Source: Ryuthela nishihirai
Taxonomy: Eukaryota; Arthropoda; Arachnida; Araneae; Heptathelidae
NCBI GenBank assembly: GCA_038380435.1
Contig: JAWZYU010000017.1
Location: forward strand, 20,397,283 to 20,461,282
Length of the DNA: 64,000 nt
Direction of reading: 5' to 3'
In this document: piece after piece, positions 55,088 through 64,000 of the stretch
Layout: each line of letters opens with the position of its first letter
Numbering within the stretch: position 1 is the stretch's first letter
Translations under genes and position numbers: made by a program
Notes under the pieces: model-generated
The model's input: only the letters and a program-made list of their open reading frames with translations
Databases searched by the model: none
Told to the model about the DNA's origin: nothing

Positions 55088-56246
55088 GTAAGACTTTTTT
55101 TCTTATTTAATATATGAATGAAAAACTTATTCTGCTCATAAGTTTTTCTTACCTTGTAATTGATAGTTTCTGATTAGTTTAATAGCGTTTTAATTGCATT
55201 CTTTTACTTACATATAAGTTGTGCCTGAATATTAAACCTCACCCTACATTTTTAAAGATAGAAATTGGGAAACAAATTATTTGCTTAAATATAAGTCACA
55301 CATATATATGTTCTAAGTGTTTTTAATTGCATTTTTTAATAATTTTGAATTGTATCCATTGTCTTCAGCAAAAAGCTCGCACTATCAGATGCATTTTCTG
55401 TACAATTATATTATTCCTGTTGTTCATTTTCCACACCATATGATCTTTTGTATGTCTAGATTATTTTAAACATAATATTTACTGAATACCTTGAACAAGT
55501 TCTTGTGTGATACTATTCCATGCTGTAGCAATCCACTCTATAATCATGGAAAATGATGCCCTCTTAATTATCCTAGTAATTGTTAAATAGTGATATAAGA
55601 ACGATCATGACCAGTTATCGAGGACAACACCATCTCTGGTTAAAAGACTGCTCCTACGGGTAATAAAAGTATTTTCCATTTTTTTTGTCCATATCAAATA
55701 ATTGAATTCTAAACTTTTCGGCTTGTGTATAGTATATCAAATTTTTATGGAGAAGGGGGAGGAGATATGGGATTCATTGTAGAGTTTCCATTTTTTATTG
55801 TCACACAGTTTGTTGATGTAATTTTTTTTAATATCTTTTATGTATATAACAATGAAGCCATACCTTATTATGGAGATTTAAAATGCAGGAAAATGTGTTG
55901 TGTATATATGAATAGATGTGGTATTTAATATTCTGTATCATGTGCAGATAAAATGGTTGCTACAGTAATGGATGCAAACCTATGTTCTGCTAATTTAACT
56001 TGGATTCGAAAGTTTGACCCACAGCCTTTCTATAATACAATCAAGTTTTACTTTTCTTGTATGTTTTCTACCATAGTTATAAAAGAAGCTGGTGACATAC
56101 TTCAAATGGTTGTCATTAGCAGGATGGGATATTAAACCACAGCACAAAAAAATTATGCTAAACAAAAAATCCTAATTTCATAAAAGTAAATTTTGGGAAA
56201 ATGAATAAAATTCAAAATGTTTCTTATTGTCTTTTTGCTTCAAATC
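55088..56246. other. Sequence after SPAG1 exon 9, no exon found
   Basis: Presumed SPAG1 intron 9. I looked for an exon beginning in phase 0 after a good acceptor and encoding the K-T-L-S-E-V-type linker that follows TPR 3 in the family; none is convincing. Confidence 0.45.
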
Positions 56247-56330
56247 AGCATCTCTATGTATATTAAAGAATATGTTGGATGGCTTTGACAGGAAGCTTTC
56301 ATCTTTCACCAACAACTGTTCATTAAGACA
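56247..56330 (+). mobile_element. SINE-A internal fragment
   Basis: TATTAAAGAATATGTTGGAT and GAAGCTTTCATCTTTCACC match the middle of SINE-A in plus orientation, strongly decayed. Confidence 0.55.
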
Positions 56331-56503
56331 TTCTTTTGGGATACCTAGGTTTCTTGAATTTTTCCCATTTAGTTATGAAATGGTAGGGAGTAAGTCTTCA
56401 TTTCTTCACCCTTAGGTAATTTAGATGTTAGTGGTCAAATTACAGAAAATTTAGAAAAAAAAAATAAAGTAAAATACAATTATTTTTTTTTGCTTAGTAT
56501 GGT

Positions 56504-56578
56504 ATACACAGTCATATCAGAATAATATGATCACCTACCATAGTGTATATATGGTAGGTGGTCATTATTCTGATATGA
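56504..56578. repeat. Palindrome at the left edge of RTE copy 2
   Basis: CAGTCATATCAGAATAAT ... CACCTACCATA / TATGGTAGGTG ... ATTATTCTGATATGA, about 66 bp. Also a near-direct repeat of 59814-59888 on the other side of the RTE. Confidence 0.85.
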
Positions 56579-56877
56579 GCTGGTGGATAATCCTAATCAG
56601 AGGCCATCGCAGGTACCTGAACCTTACTTAGCTAGTTGGGCATCGTCAAGCCTAAACTGGAGTAATGTGTCTCAGGCAGGCCATATGGTTCTTGAAAAAG
56701 TCCACTTGAAAAGGTGGTGCCTGAAGTTTCTACCAGCATCGGCGACTTCAGCCTTTAGCGGAGGAGGAACAGGTCTTTGCCCCATGCCTGCGATCAGGGG
56801 GCTGTTTGATATTGTTGGCCCTACCAATCTCAATAAACCTAATTTCTTTAAAAATCCTACTAATCATTTTCTCTCTG

Positions 56878-57787
56878 CAGGAACGTGGAACGTGAGGACA
56901 TTACATACAGATTATTCTCTTGATGTCCTCATGCAGGAATTCCAGCGCTATAACCTAGAATTCCAGCGCGATAACCTAGAGGCTTGCAAGAGACCAGATG
57001 GACAGGTAAAGGTGAGATACTTAAAAATAACTTTAAATTTCTCTTTACAGGGAGGGAGGATGGAAAGCATCACCAAGGCGTGGGTCTGCTGCTCAGCAGA
57101 CATGCTAGTGATGCTCTTCTAGGATATGAGTGCATTAATGAAAGGTTTCTTACACCAAAATTTCAGACAAGCATTAAAGACTTGAATGTTATCTGCTGTT
57201 ATGCACCCACTGAGGATTCTGATGAGGATGAGAAGGATAGGTTTTACGGACAACTTCAGGATATTTTGAATTCTGTCAAGAAAGGAGATATTACCCTTGT
57301 TCTTGGTGACTTCAATGCCAAAGTTGGTACCGACTCTGACCTTTGGGAAGGAGTAATAGGCCCTTTTGGTATTGGTAGCTGCAATGGCAATGGGCAACGT
57401 CTCCTACAGGTAAGTAAACTCAATGGTTTCAGAATAACTAACACATATTGCAAACACCGCGACATACATAAATACACATGGGTTTCACCTGATGGGCTGC
57501 ATAAGAATATGATTGATTATATATTAATTAACAGCAAATGGGCTAGTTCTGTTAGAAATACCAGGGCATATAGGGGAGCTGAAATTGGATCTGACCATTA
57601 CCTTGTTAAAAGTGTCTTGCAACTTAAACTTAAAAAGTGTTGTGCTAGGGTTAAAAAATTTACCTTTAATACTGAAGCTCTGAAAGACCCAGTTATAGCT
57701 AAAGCTTACCATGATAGGTTACTTAGTCATTATGACAGTCATGGTTTGCTTAATACTGAAGTTGAGGAAGTTGAGGGGCCATTTTAA
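56878..57787 (+). pseudogene. RTE endonuclease domain, copy 2
   Basis: Endonuclease with all blocks: GTWNVRTLHTDY (first Asn/Arg block), then after the shift QETRWTGKGEIL (catalytic Glu), KHHQGVGLLLSRHASDALLG, LNVICCYAPTEDSDEDE, LVLGDFNAKVGTDS (Asp, Asn), NMIDYILINS and AEIGSDHYLV (Asp, His). This type is often labelled craniofacial development protein 2-like in databases. It creates the nick that primes target-site reverse transcription. Broken by one frameshift near its start and one at the end. Confidence 0.88.
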
Positions 57788-59768
57788 ACAGGCTTTTTTG
57801 GAAACTAACAGTACTCTTTTAGGGAAAAAGGAGCAGAGGAGGCAGAATTATTTAAGTGATAAGGCACTTGAGCTTATTTCAGAAAGAAGGAACTGCAGGA
57901 ATGTCCTTAATCAGTACCCTACTAGTCCTAATAGAAAGGATTACAGAGAGCTTAATAAATGTGTAAAGGATCAGTTAGCTACTGATAAGAATCTTTGGCT
58001 TGATGGCCTTGCAGACAAAGCTGAGGAAGCAGTTAGACAGCACAACAGCAGAGAGCTGTACCAGATAGTTAATGTTTTGTGTGGTAGAAAACGAACAGGT
58101 ATACCATGATTGAAGGATAAACAAGGCAAGGTTATAGAAGGTGAGGATTCTGTCATGGCTAGGTGGGCTGAGCATTTCAGTGATGTTCTAAACAATGTGG
58201 TTAGTTCTACTCCCATTGTTTGCAATGATGATAGATGCATTGGTGGCTTTAATGTTGGCCCTATAACACAATCTGAAGTAAGTTTGGCTATTTCTAAACT
58301 TAAACTTCATAAATCCCCAGGGGTGGATGAAATTACTACGGAAATGCTTAGAGCTGGGAATGTTTCAGTTACCATTTGGATGACTGAAATTTTGAATAAC
58401 TTTTATGATAAAGGCATGGTTCCTAAAGATTTTACCAGAGCTATTATTATCCCTATTTTCAAAAAAGGTGATCGCAATTCTTGTGATAACTATAGGGGTA
58501 TCAGCCTACTCTCCGTTCCAGGTAAAGTTCTTTCCATGATTGTGCTTAATAGAATTAAGAATCTGGTTGACCGGCAATTGCGTGATGAGCAATGTGTATT
58601 CAGAAGTGGTAGGGGATGTGTAGATCAGATATTTTCACTTAGGCAGATTCTTGAGAAATGTTGCGAGTTTCAGAAACCTTTGGTTGCTAGCTTTGTTGAT
58701 TTCAAAAAGGCTTTCGACTCTGTTGATCGTCATAATTTGTTGTTGATTGTGAGATCATATGGTATACCAGACAAGTTAGTTAACATAATGAAAGCTCTCT
58801 ATAATAACACTGAGTCATGTGTGAGGGTTGGTAAGTCTTGTAGCAATTGGTTTAGCATTACTTCTGGTGTTCGACAAGGGTGCATTTTGTCTCCTTTTCT
58901 CTTTAGTTTGGTTGTTGATTATGTTATGCGAAATTCACTTCAAGGGAAAGCTTTTGGCCTTAAATGGGCTGGAGATACGAAAATTTCTGATTTAGATTAT
59001 GCTGATGATTTAGCCCTTTTGGCAAATGATGTTGATGAGATGAACTCTTTCATTCGAACTGTTGATGAGACTGGTAGTACAGTAGGTTTGGTTATAAACA
59101 GAGAGAAAACTAAAGTGATGAAAATTGGTCAGGCAGGTTGTGATTCAGTTAATCTGAATGGTTGCAGTCTTGAGCAGGTGTCACAGTTTAATTACCTTGG
59201 GAGCTGCGTAACTGATACTGGTGATGTGCGGCATGAGATTAACAGACGAATAGGTATTGCTGCCGGGACTTTTAAGAATCTATGGAGATTATGGAGAAAT
59301 AGGCGTATACACCTAAAGACTAAAATTAGACTGTATAATCGTTTGGTTCTTTCTAGGGTTAGTTATGGTAGTGAAACTTGGACGCTGTGTAAGCAAGATA
59401 ACAGGAAACTAGATGCTTTTGATTCTAGATGCTTACGCAGTATCTTGGGTATTAGGTGGTTCAACTTTGTAACTAATGATGAGGTTAGGCAAAGGAGTCT
59501 GCAACCTCCTTTAAGCAGCATATTGTGCAGAGAGAGACTCCGCTGGTTTGGCCATGTTGCCCATATGGATAATTATAGATTGGCGAATAGGGTTATGAAC
59601 AGTGTGCCTAGAGGCCTCAGAAGGAGGGGGAGACCTAGGATGCGGTGGGCAGACAATGTCAAACAGGACCTTGTTAGAATTGGTGTACAGTGGCCGGATG
59701 CAGCAGATGTAGCTCAGGACAGATATGCTTGGAGAATTAAACTGCGCGGTCTGGTTGGACCTCCGTAG
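57711..59768 (+). pseudogene. RTE reverse transcriptase, copy 2 (one stop codon)
   Basis: One frame from 57711 to 59768 with a single TGA at 58107. Motifs in order: LHKSPGVDEITTEMLRAGN, AIIIPIFKKGDRNSCDN, YRGISLLSVPGKVLSMI, FVDFKKAFDSVDRHNLLL (Asp), SGVRQGCILSPFLFSLV, and LDYADDLALLANDVDEMN (catalytic Asp pair, about 59000). The tail has LGSCVTDTGDVRHEINRR, SRVSYGSETWTLCKQ, RERLRWFGHVAHMDNY and a basic RRRGRPRMRWADNVKQDL close to the end at LRGLVGPP. Around 680 codons in total, normal for the RTE RT half. All catalytic residues are present. Confidence 0.92.
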
Positions 59769-59813
59769 CCCATGGCTGCTTGAGGGTGATGATGATGATA
59801 TTGTATATATAGT

Positions 59814-59888
59814 ATACACAGTCATATCAGAATAATGACCACCTACCATAAATACACTATGGTAGGTGGTCATATTCTGATACGACTA
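59814..59888. repeat. Palindrome at the right edge of RTE copy 2
   Basis: CAGTCATATCAGAATAATGA ... CACTATGGTAGGTGGTCATA. Same palindrome as 56504-56578 in direct orientation, with a different loop and a three-base loss in its second arm. Confidence 0.85.
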
Positions 59889-59889
59889 T

Positions 59890-59996
59890 GTATATGGTAT
59901 ATATATATATATAGTATATACTGTGCATTAAAGTATGTATGGTGGTCACATACTTTAATGCACAGTGTATACTATATATATATATACACCATATAT
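59890..59996. repeat. Second, unrelated palindrome
   Basis: TATATACTGTGCATTAAAGTATG pairs with CATACTTTAATGCACAGTGTATA, extended by (TA)n and by TATATGG / CCATATA at the outside. About 47 bases per arm. It shares only the GGTGGTCA core with the neighbour at 59814-59888. Confidence 0.8.
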
Positions 59997-62900
59997 GGCT
60001 TTGTGACTGGATACTTGTCTGTCAGTTTAAATATATTCCTTTATCCTGATTTGAACTCATCAGGCTCTTGGTCTTGAGCATTTAATACATTGTATAATAA
60101 TTAATAAAGTTTACCAATGAAAGATAGGGAAACCAACCCAATATATAAAGTCCAATAGTAAATTTATGTAAACACCATTTTCTCTACCTAAAATTAGCAT
60201 TGTTTTTTCCATACAGGCCACCACATATTAGTCTGTTTAGTCAATTTAGAATTAATTCCCATGCCATCCAAAGTATTTCATACCTAAAAATATCAAGATT
60301 TGTAACAAATTGTTTTCTTGAAAATCAAGAAAGATTTGCTTATGTAATCCTATTTTAATATATGGGATTAACACATGGATATATCTAAGCCTCAAAATTG
60401 GTAAGCCTAAAAGTTGGTTGAATACTAGTAAGATACATTATTTTCAAAATATGTCATCTAAAACAAGAGAAAGCTGTTTAATAAATAAGGAAGTATTAAA
60501 ATTATACAATAATATATCTAACTGAAAGTAAAGTGCAAATATACAGATAGTTTGGTCATGATATAAAAATTAAAATACAGTTTAGCAAATTTCTCTTAGC
60601 TGCATCTCATTCATAGGGTGGTCATGCCAGATTGGACCAGGCGTACTCAAAAGTTTTGTAACTGTTTATTAAGGTTAACCCTCTATACTTCCTGGAAAAA
60701 TTTTTTTGTTTTGCATATAATGAATCATGGAAAACAAATGAAAAGAAAAAAGGTTATTGTTACATTCTACATTAACTATAGATTAAATATTAGTAGTGGT
60801 ATTTAATCTATAGTTAATGACATAATTGTTTTCTTCAATGTTCTGTCTGTATTGCAGCAGTGCATAGTGTCTAGAACAGTGCAAACGTTTCAAGCTGTTG
60901 CTTAATGTAGCATTATTTTCAAAAGTAATGGATGCATTTTGAACTTATGGAATTTTGCAATTTAAGCAACAATAAATAATTTTCGCTTAATTTTAATTGA
61001 TTCTAAAGATGGTTTCTGGCTGTGTTACTAATATTTTTGTTATTTTTCCCAGTTGATTCAGAACAGAACAGAGTTTTTCAAAATAAAATAACTTATTACC
61101 ATTTCTCTGAACTACAACATTTCACTTAATTTGTATTAGCAATCTAAGCTGAAAATATAATGGACCCTAGAGTATGAAGGTCCATTGTAATATTTGCTGA
61201 TATAAAATTTCAAAATTTCTTTGTTGATTTAGAAGTGCATTTATATTTCTTTAAATTAAAATTAATAAATTAAAGCTGTTTAATAGCTTTGACATTCAAT
61301 TTAATTATAATTGTGCATGCTATTACTGTGTTGTTTTATTAGTACAGTAATGTTGGTTCACAGTGACACTGAAAAACTATGGGGTGTAAGTTCAATTGGA
61401 GATGAAACTATGGGCCCAGGTTGCCATAGTCATTTGTTCTAACTTTACATGCAAATACATGCTAACTTTGCACATCTAAGCATGTTAAAAAAATTACCTG
61501 TCAGTACATTAAGAGGAGCGGCAAAGTTCTTCATGTTCTTCAGTTTCATTTTTCTTATGCTTTCATATTAAACCTCCCTTGCTAAATCATGCTGTCAAAA
61601 TGATTCCTTACCATTAAGAAACAGAAGTGATTATGGTTATCATGCCCACTGATTTCAAATGGATGTAATGAATGGTTGAAATGAAGCCAGAGAACACTTT
61701 GATGAAACTGAAAACATCACTAGCATTCTTACCAATATTCTGTTATGCAAAAATGCAGGTACCCTTGCTTCAAGGTAGGTTGTATTATTTATATTATTAA
61801 AATTCATGAAAAAAGCAGAAACAATTTTAAAACATTGTTTCTTATCAATATCTATCACAGTTTTTATCACGAATTTTACCTTCAAGTTATGAGCTAATCA
61901 TTCAATAACTTATAGTTAATCACATCTGATATAGGTAAGTTCGAGATCTCATTTCATCTTTGTAGAAAACTAAATTGGGTCGAGCTGGGTGTGATATAAA
62001 CCTGTGGCCTCCTAATTATAGGTTAGATGCTCTACTTCTGACTATCAACCACCAATCAACCTATTATTTGCTCTATAATATCTTAGTGTTTCAAGAGATC
62101 TCATTAACTTATAAACGCTATGTGCATTTGTTTGATTTCCTTTTTTACTTATCTTTTAATTACTTTACATTTGTCTAGTTGGTCTATGACTGATCAGATT
62201 TGTTGAAGCAGTTATTTCATCATATTTTCCAAATTCTGTTAGCCAGTTGCAGCAAGTTATATATGAAATGACAGCTTAGGACATGGGAAATGACATAGCC
62301 TAAAAATAATTCTCTTCCCAAAAGAGGGAGATTTTGTACTCTTACTCTTGCAACATGAGAGCAAGTTTCATTGAGATATATGTAATGGAAAGCTTTTGAT
62401 GTGTGGAATGACATAGGCTGGTTTTTCCCAGCTTTTAGCTGGCAAAACAAAAATTTCTCTCTTTTGAAATCCTAAAGGCAATAAAAGCTTTATGCAGAAT
62501 ACCTGACAAAATTTATTTCAGAAAAGATTGATATATGCAAGGTGTAATGTTCTTGCTATATCGGCATATGATGCATTCCTGTGAAAACATTCAGAAAACA
62601 GACCTAAATACAGTTTTACTCAATTATAACATATGTTTATTTCTAGAGAAATATAAATGCATACAAAGTTATGCACATAACTTAAAATATAAATGGATAT
62701 CATTCAAATTTAATGGAAGTTTTAGGTTTGTATGTTCAAACAGAGTTCGTCTACAGTATTCTTGTAGTGAGTTTCATCAAAGTCTTACAATTGATAAGAT
62801 GCCACTAGTTGGAAATTTCCATTTTTTAATTATTAGAATTTTGTACGTTCTGACCAAAAGTTTCCACAATACTAGTTGGAAAAACACTGACATTGGCTAA

Positions 62901-63050
62901 TAGAAATTGCTGCATCTTCCTTCTATCCATCAAGAAGAGGGAATATTTTGTTTTCAATGGTTACTTACCAGTAAAAGCAATGAATTAAATAAAAAAATGA
63001 GTATCTTCCTACATTAACAATTTGTTACTTGATTTTCTTGGTTTTTCAGT
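59997..63050. other. AT-rich sequence with no identified gene
   Basis: Perfect 19-base hairpin at 60771-60818 (ATTAACTATAGATTAAATA, 10-base loop). No further repeats recognised. A 121-codon plus frame at 62535-62900 has no family signature and no coding-like composition. Confidence 0.45.
60771..60818. repeat. Perfect 19-base hairpin
   Basis: Arms ATTAACTATAGATTAAATA and its complement around TTAGTAGTGG. Unassigned; may be a tiny MITE. Confidence 0.75.
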
Positions 63051-63117
63051 TGTAAACTGGAATACCAGAAATTCAAAGATGCAAAGGAAGATTTGTTAAA
63101 ATCTAGGTCAGAGACAA
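63051..63117 (+). CDS. Candidate TPR-like exon, possibly SPAG1
   Basis: After a good acceptor (TTGGTTTTTCAG) a phase-2 frame reads CKLEYQKFKDAKEDLLKS and then RSET. The Y/F-x-K/E-F-x-D-A-x-x-D-L pattern is that of a TPR second helix-turn, like the L-C-x-F-E-E-A-K-x-D-C of later SPAG1 TPRs. A donor GACAA/GTAAAA would end it at 63117; otherwise it stops at a TAA at 63127. Its phase does not fit exon 9 directly (phase 0), so at least one more exon would be needed between them. Without that exon this is a suggestion only. Confidence 0.3.
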
Positions 63118-63127
63118 GTAAAAGTTA

Positions 63128-63663
63128 AAAGTAAAGTAGATTTCTAATGATGATGCCATACTTAATGCAAGAAGTAATGCCAAAACAGATTTCTTTTACC
63201 CTTCGAAAACATTACTTCCTTGCAAGTTAATCTGATAAAATAATAATAAAATGATATAAGTTAATGATATAATCATTAAAAATTTGTGTATTTTTTTTTA
63301 CTTTTTAAAGTACATATAGAAAAACAGATAGTTTTTTTTTGTTATTCTTGATTATAATATATCCTTAAAATATTAGATTCAAAGTTTTAGTTATATAAAT
63401 ATAAAATATCAACTTATGTTATGAAAAAGTAAAATGATTATGTTTTTTATGAAATTTCTTGTGCTTCTAGGCGTTTTTTTCATGTTTTTACTTTTTTTTG
63501 TGTGTCTTTAGCCTACAAAAGTGATGGCTAGTATAATATTTATAAAATATATTTATATTTTTCAATACTTGAACTTCCACAAGACTTTAAAATTTAAAAA
63601 ATGTTTCCTCAAAAGCTAGTTTTTGAACAACAACAACAACAAAATAAAATGAAATTGGTTCTT
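63128..63663. other. No gene seen
   Basis: AT-rich sequence ending in an (AAC)n tract at 63630-63642 next to the following LINE fragment. Confidence 0.5.
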
Positions 63664-63778
63664 GTTAGAATTGGCCTGAAGGGCCAAATGCAATAACTGC
63701 AGCTCAGGATTGGTGTATTTGGAAGACTAAATTACACAATCTGATTGGACCTCTGTATCCAATGAGTGCTTGAAGATT
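63664..63778 (+). mobile_element. RTE 3'-end fragment, short
   Basis: GTTAGAATTGGCCTG, CAGCTCAGGATTGGTGTATT and GATTGGACCTCTGTATCCAA match the last 110 bp of RTE copies. The (GAT)n tail is reduced to GAAGATTAT. Confidence 0.75.
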
Positions 63779-63922
63779 ATATATGCATGTGTGTAAGTGT
63801 GAGTACATACATAACTCCTGCATGCATGCATTTTTGCACACATTATATGCATGTACATATGTTCTGGAGCACTTAAATATATTTAATAATAGATATAATA
63901 ATATTATATATATATATATACA

Positions 63923-64000
63923 TACTGAGATGCCAGTTTATTAGATACACCACCCATTGTCACATAAATGATTCATTCCAACACATAATTCATCACTTGA
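63923..64000 (+). mobile_element. Second Tc1-A copy, cut by the window edge
   Basis: TACTGAGATGCCAGTTTATT then CACATAAATGATTCATTCCA match 409-485 in the same orientation. Only the left terminal 78 bases are inside the window. Confidence 0.88.

Larger units (their letters stand above)
56580..59800 (+). mobile_element. RTE-type LINE copy 2, nearly full length
   Basis: Contains the 5' leader (56580-56877), endonuclease, reverse transcriptase and a GATGATGATGAT tail at about 59787-59800. Only three coding lesions are visible: a shift near 56980 next to a 21-base internal duplication (TTCCAGCGCTATAACCTAGA and a copy), a shift near 57775, and an in-frame TGA at 58107. Very similar to copy 1, so the family was active comparatively recently. 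Confidence 0.93.

Noticed and set aside
55370..55440. CTTCAG/CAAAAAGCTCGC as SPAG1 exon 10
   Set aside because: The peptide after it (QKARTIRCIF) does not resemble the linker after TPR 3 and runs into a hydrophobic stretch.
62535..62900. 121-codon plus-strand reading frame
   Set aside because: Rich in Phe, Ile, Tyr, Asn and Lys as expected of translated A/T-rich noncoding DNA; no motif, no family resemblance.

Overview
The window is AT-rich animal DNA. It has spliceable exons with canonical GT/AG borders, introns of 1-9 kb, and a dense load of decayed transposons: Tc1/mariner, hAT, RTE and RNase-H-bearing LINEs, a Penelope-like element, and at least three tRNA-derived SINE families. A gene needed to assemble axonemal dynein implies an animal with motile cilia or flagella. 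The mix of repeats suggests an invertebrate, perhaps a chelicerate or a mollusc, but I cannot place it from sequence alone.

Layout of the host genes. (1) 2936-3119, minus strand: first coding exon of an LDAH-like lipid-droplet hydrolase. A possible noncoding first exon and promoter lie near 11.5-11.7 kb, and the rest of the gene is off the left edge. (2) 14047-14117, plus strand: the first exon of a THAP zinc-finger gene, with a CpG-containing promoter just upstream. (3) 19483-55087, plus strand: nine exons of SPAG1, a dynein arm assembly co-chaperone. They join in frame into 308 residues ending after the first TPR block, and the gene probably continues to the right. A perfect RFX X-box sits about 100 bp before the SPAG1 start codon. 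A decayed second copy of SPAG1 exon 1 lies 4 kb upstream.

The rest is mobile DNA. 0.4-9.7 kb holds Tc1, mariner and hAT remnants, a SINE-A copy and a foldback pair of tRNA-like units. 12.1-13.6 kb holds a minus-strand LINE with RNase H. 16.0-19.3 kb holds an RTE element nested in the 3' end of another LINE. SPAG1 intron 1 holds a Tc1 element and intron 3 SINE-B copies and a Tc1 relic. Intron 5 holds a 1.4 kb mariner-type element, a scrambled Tc1 cluster and two adjacent hAT insertions. Intron 6 holds a SINE-C foldback pair, a 2.4 kb foldback element, a 578 bp MITE and a Penelope relic. Intron 7 holds a 1.47 kb Tc1 element and intron 8 SINEs and a hAT MITE. Downstream, 56.6-59.8 kb is the best-preserved RTE copy, flanked by palindromes, and the window closes inside a second copy of the Tc1 family with which it opens.

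No bacterial-type features, CRISPR arrays or rRNA were seen. The most informative signals are the promoter X-box of the ciliary gene, the duplicated SPAG1 pseudo-exon, the foldback SINE architecture, and several insertion events that can be read from their target-site duplications.
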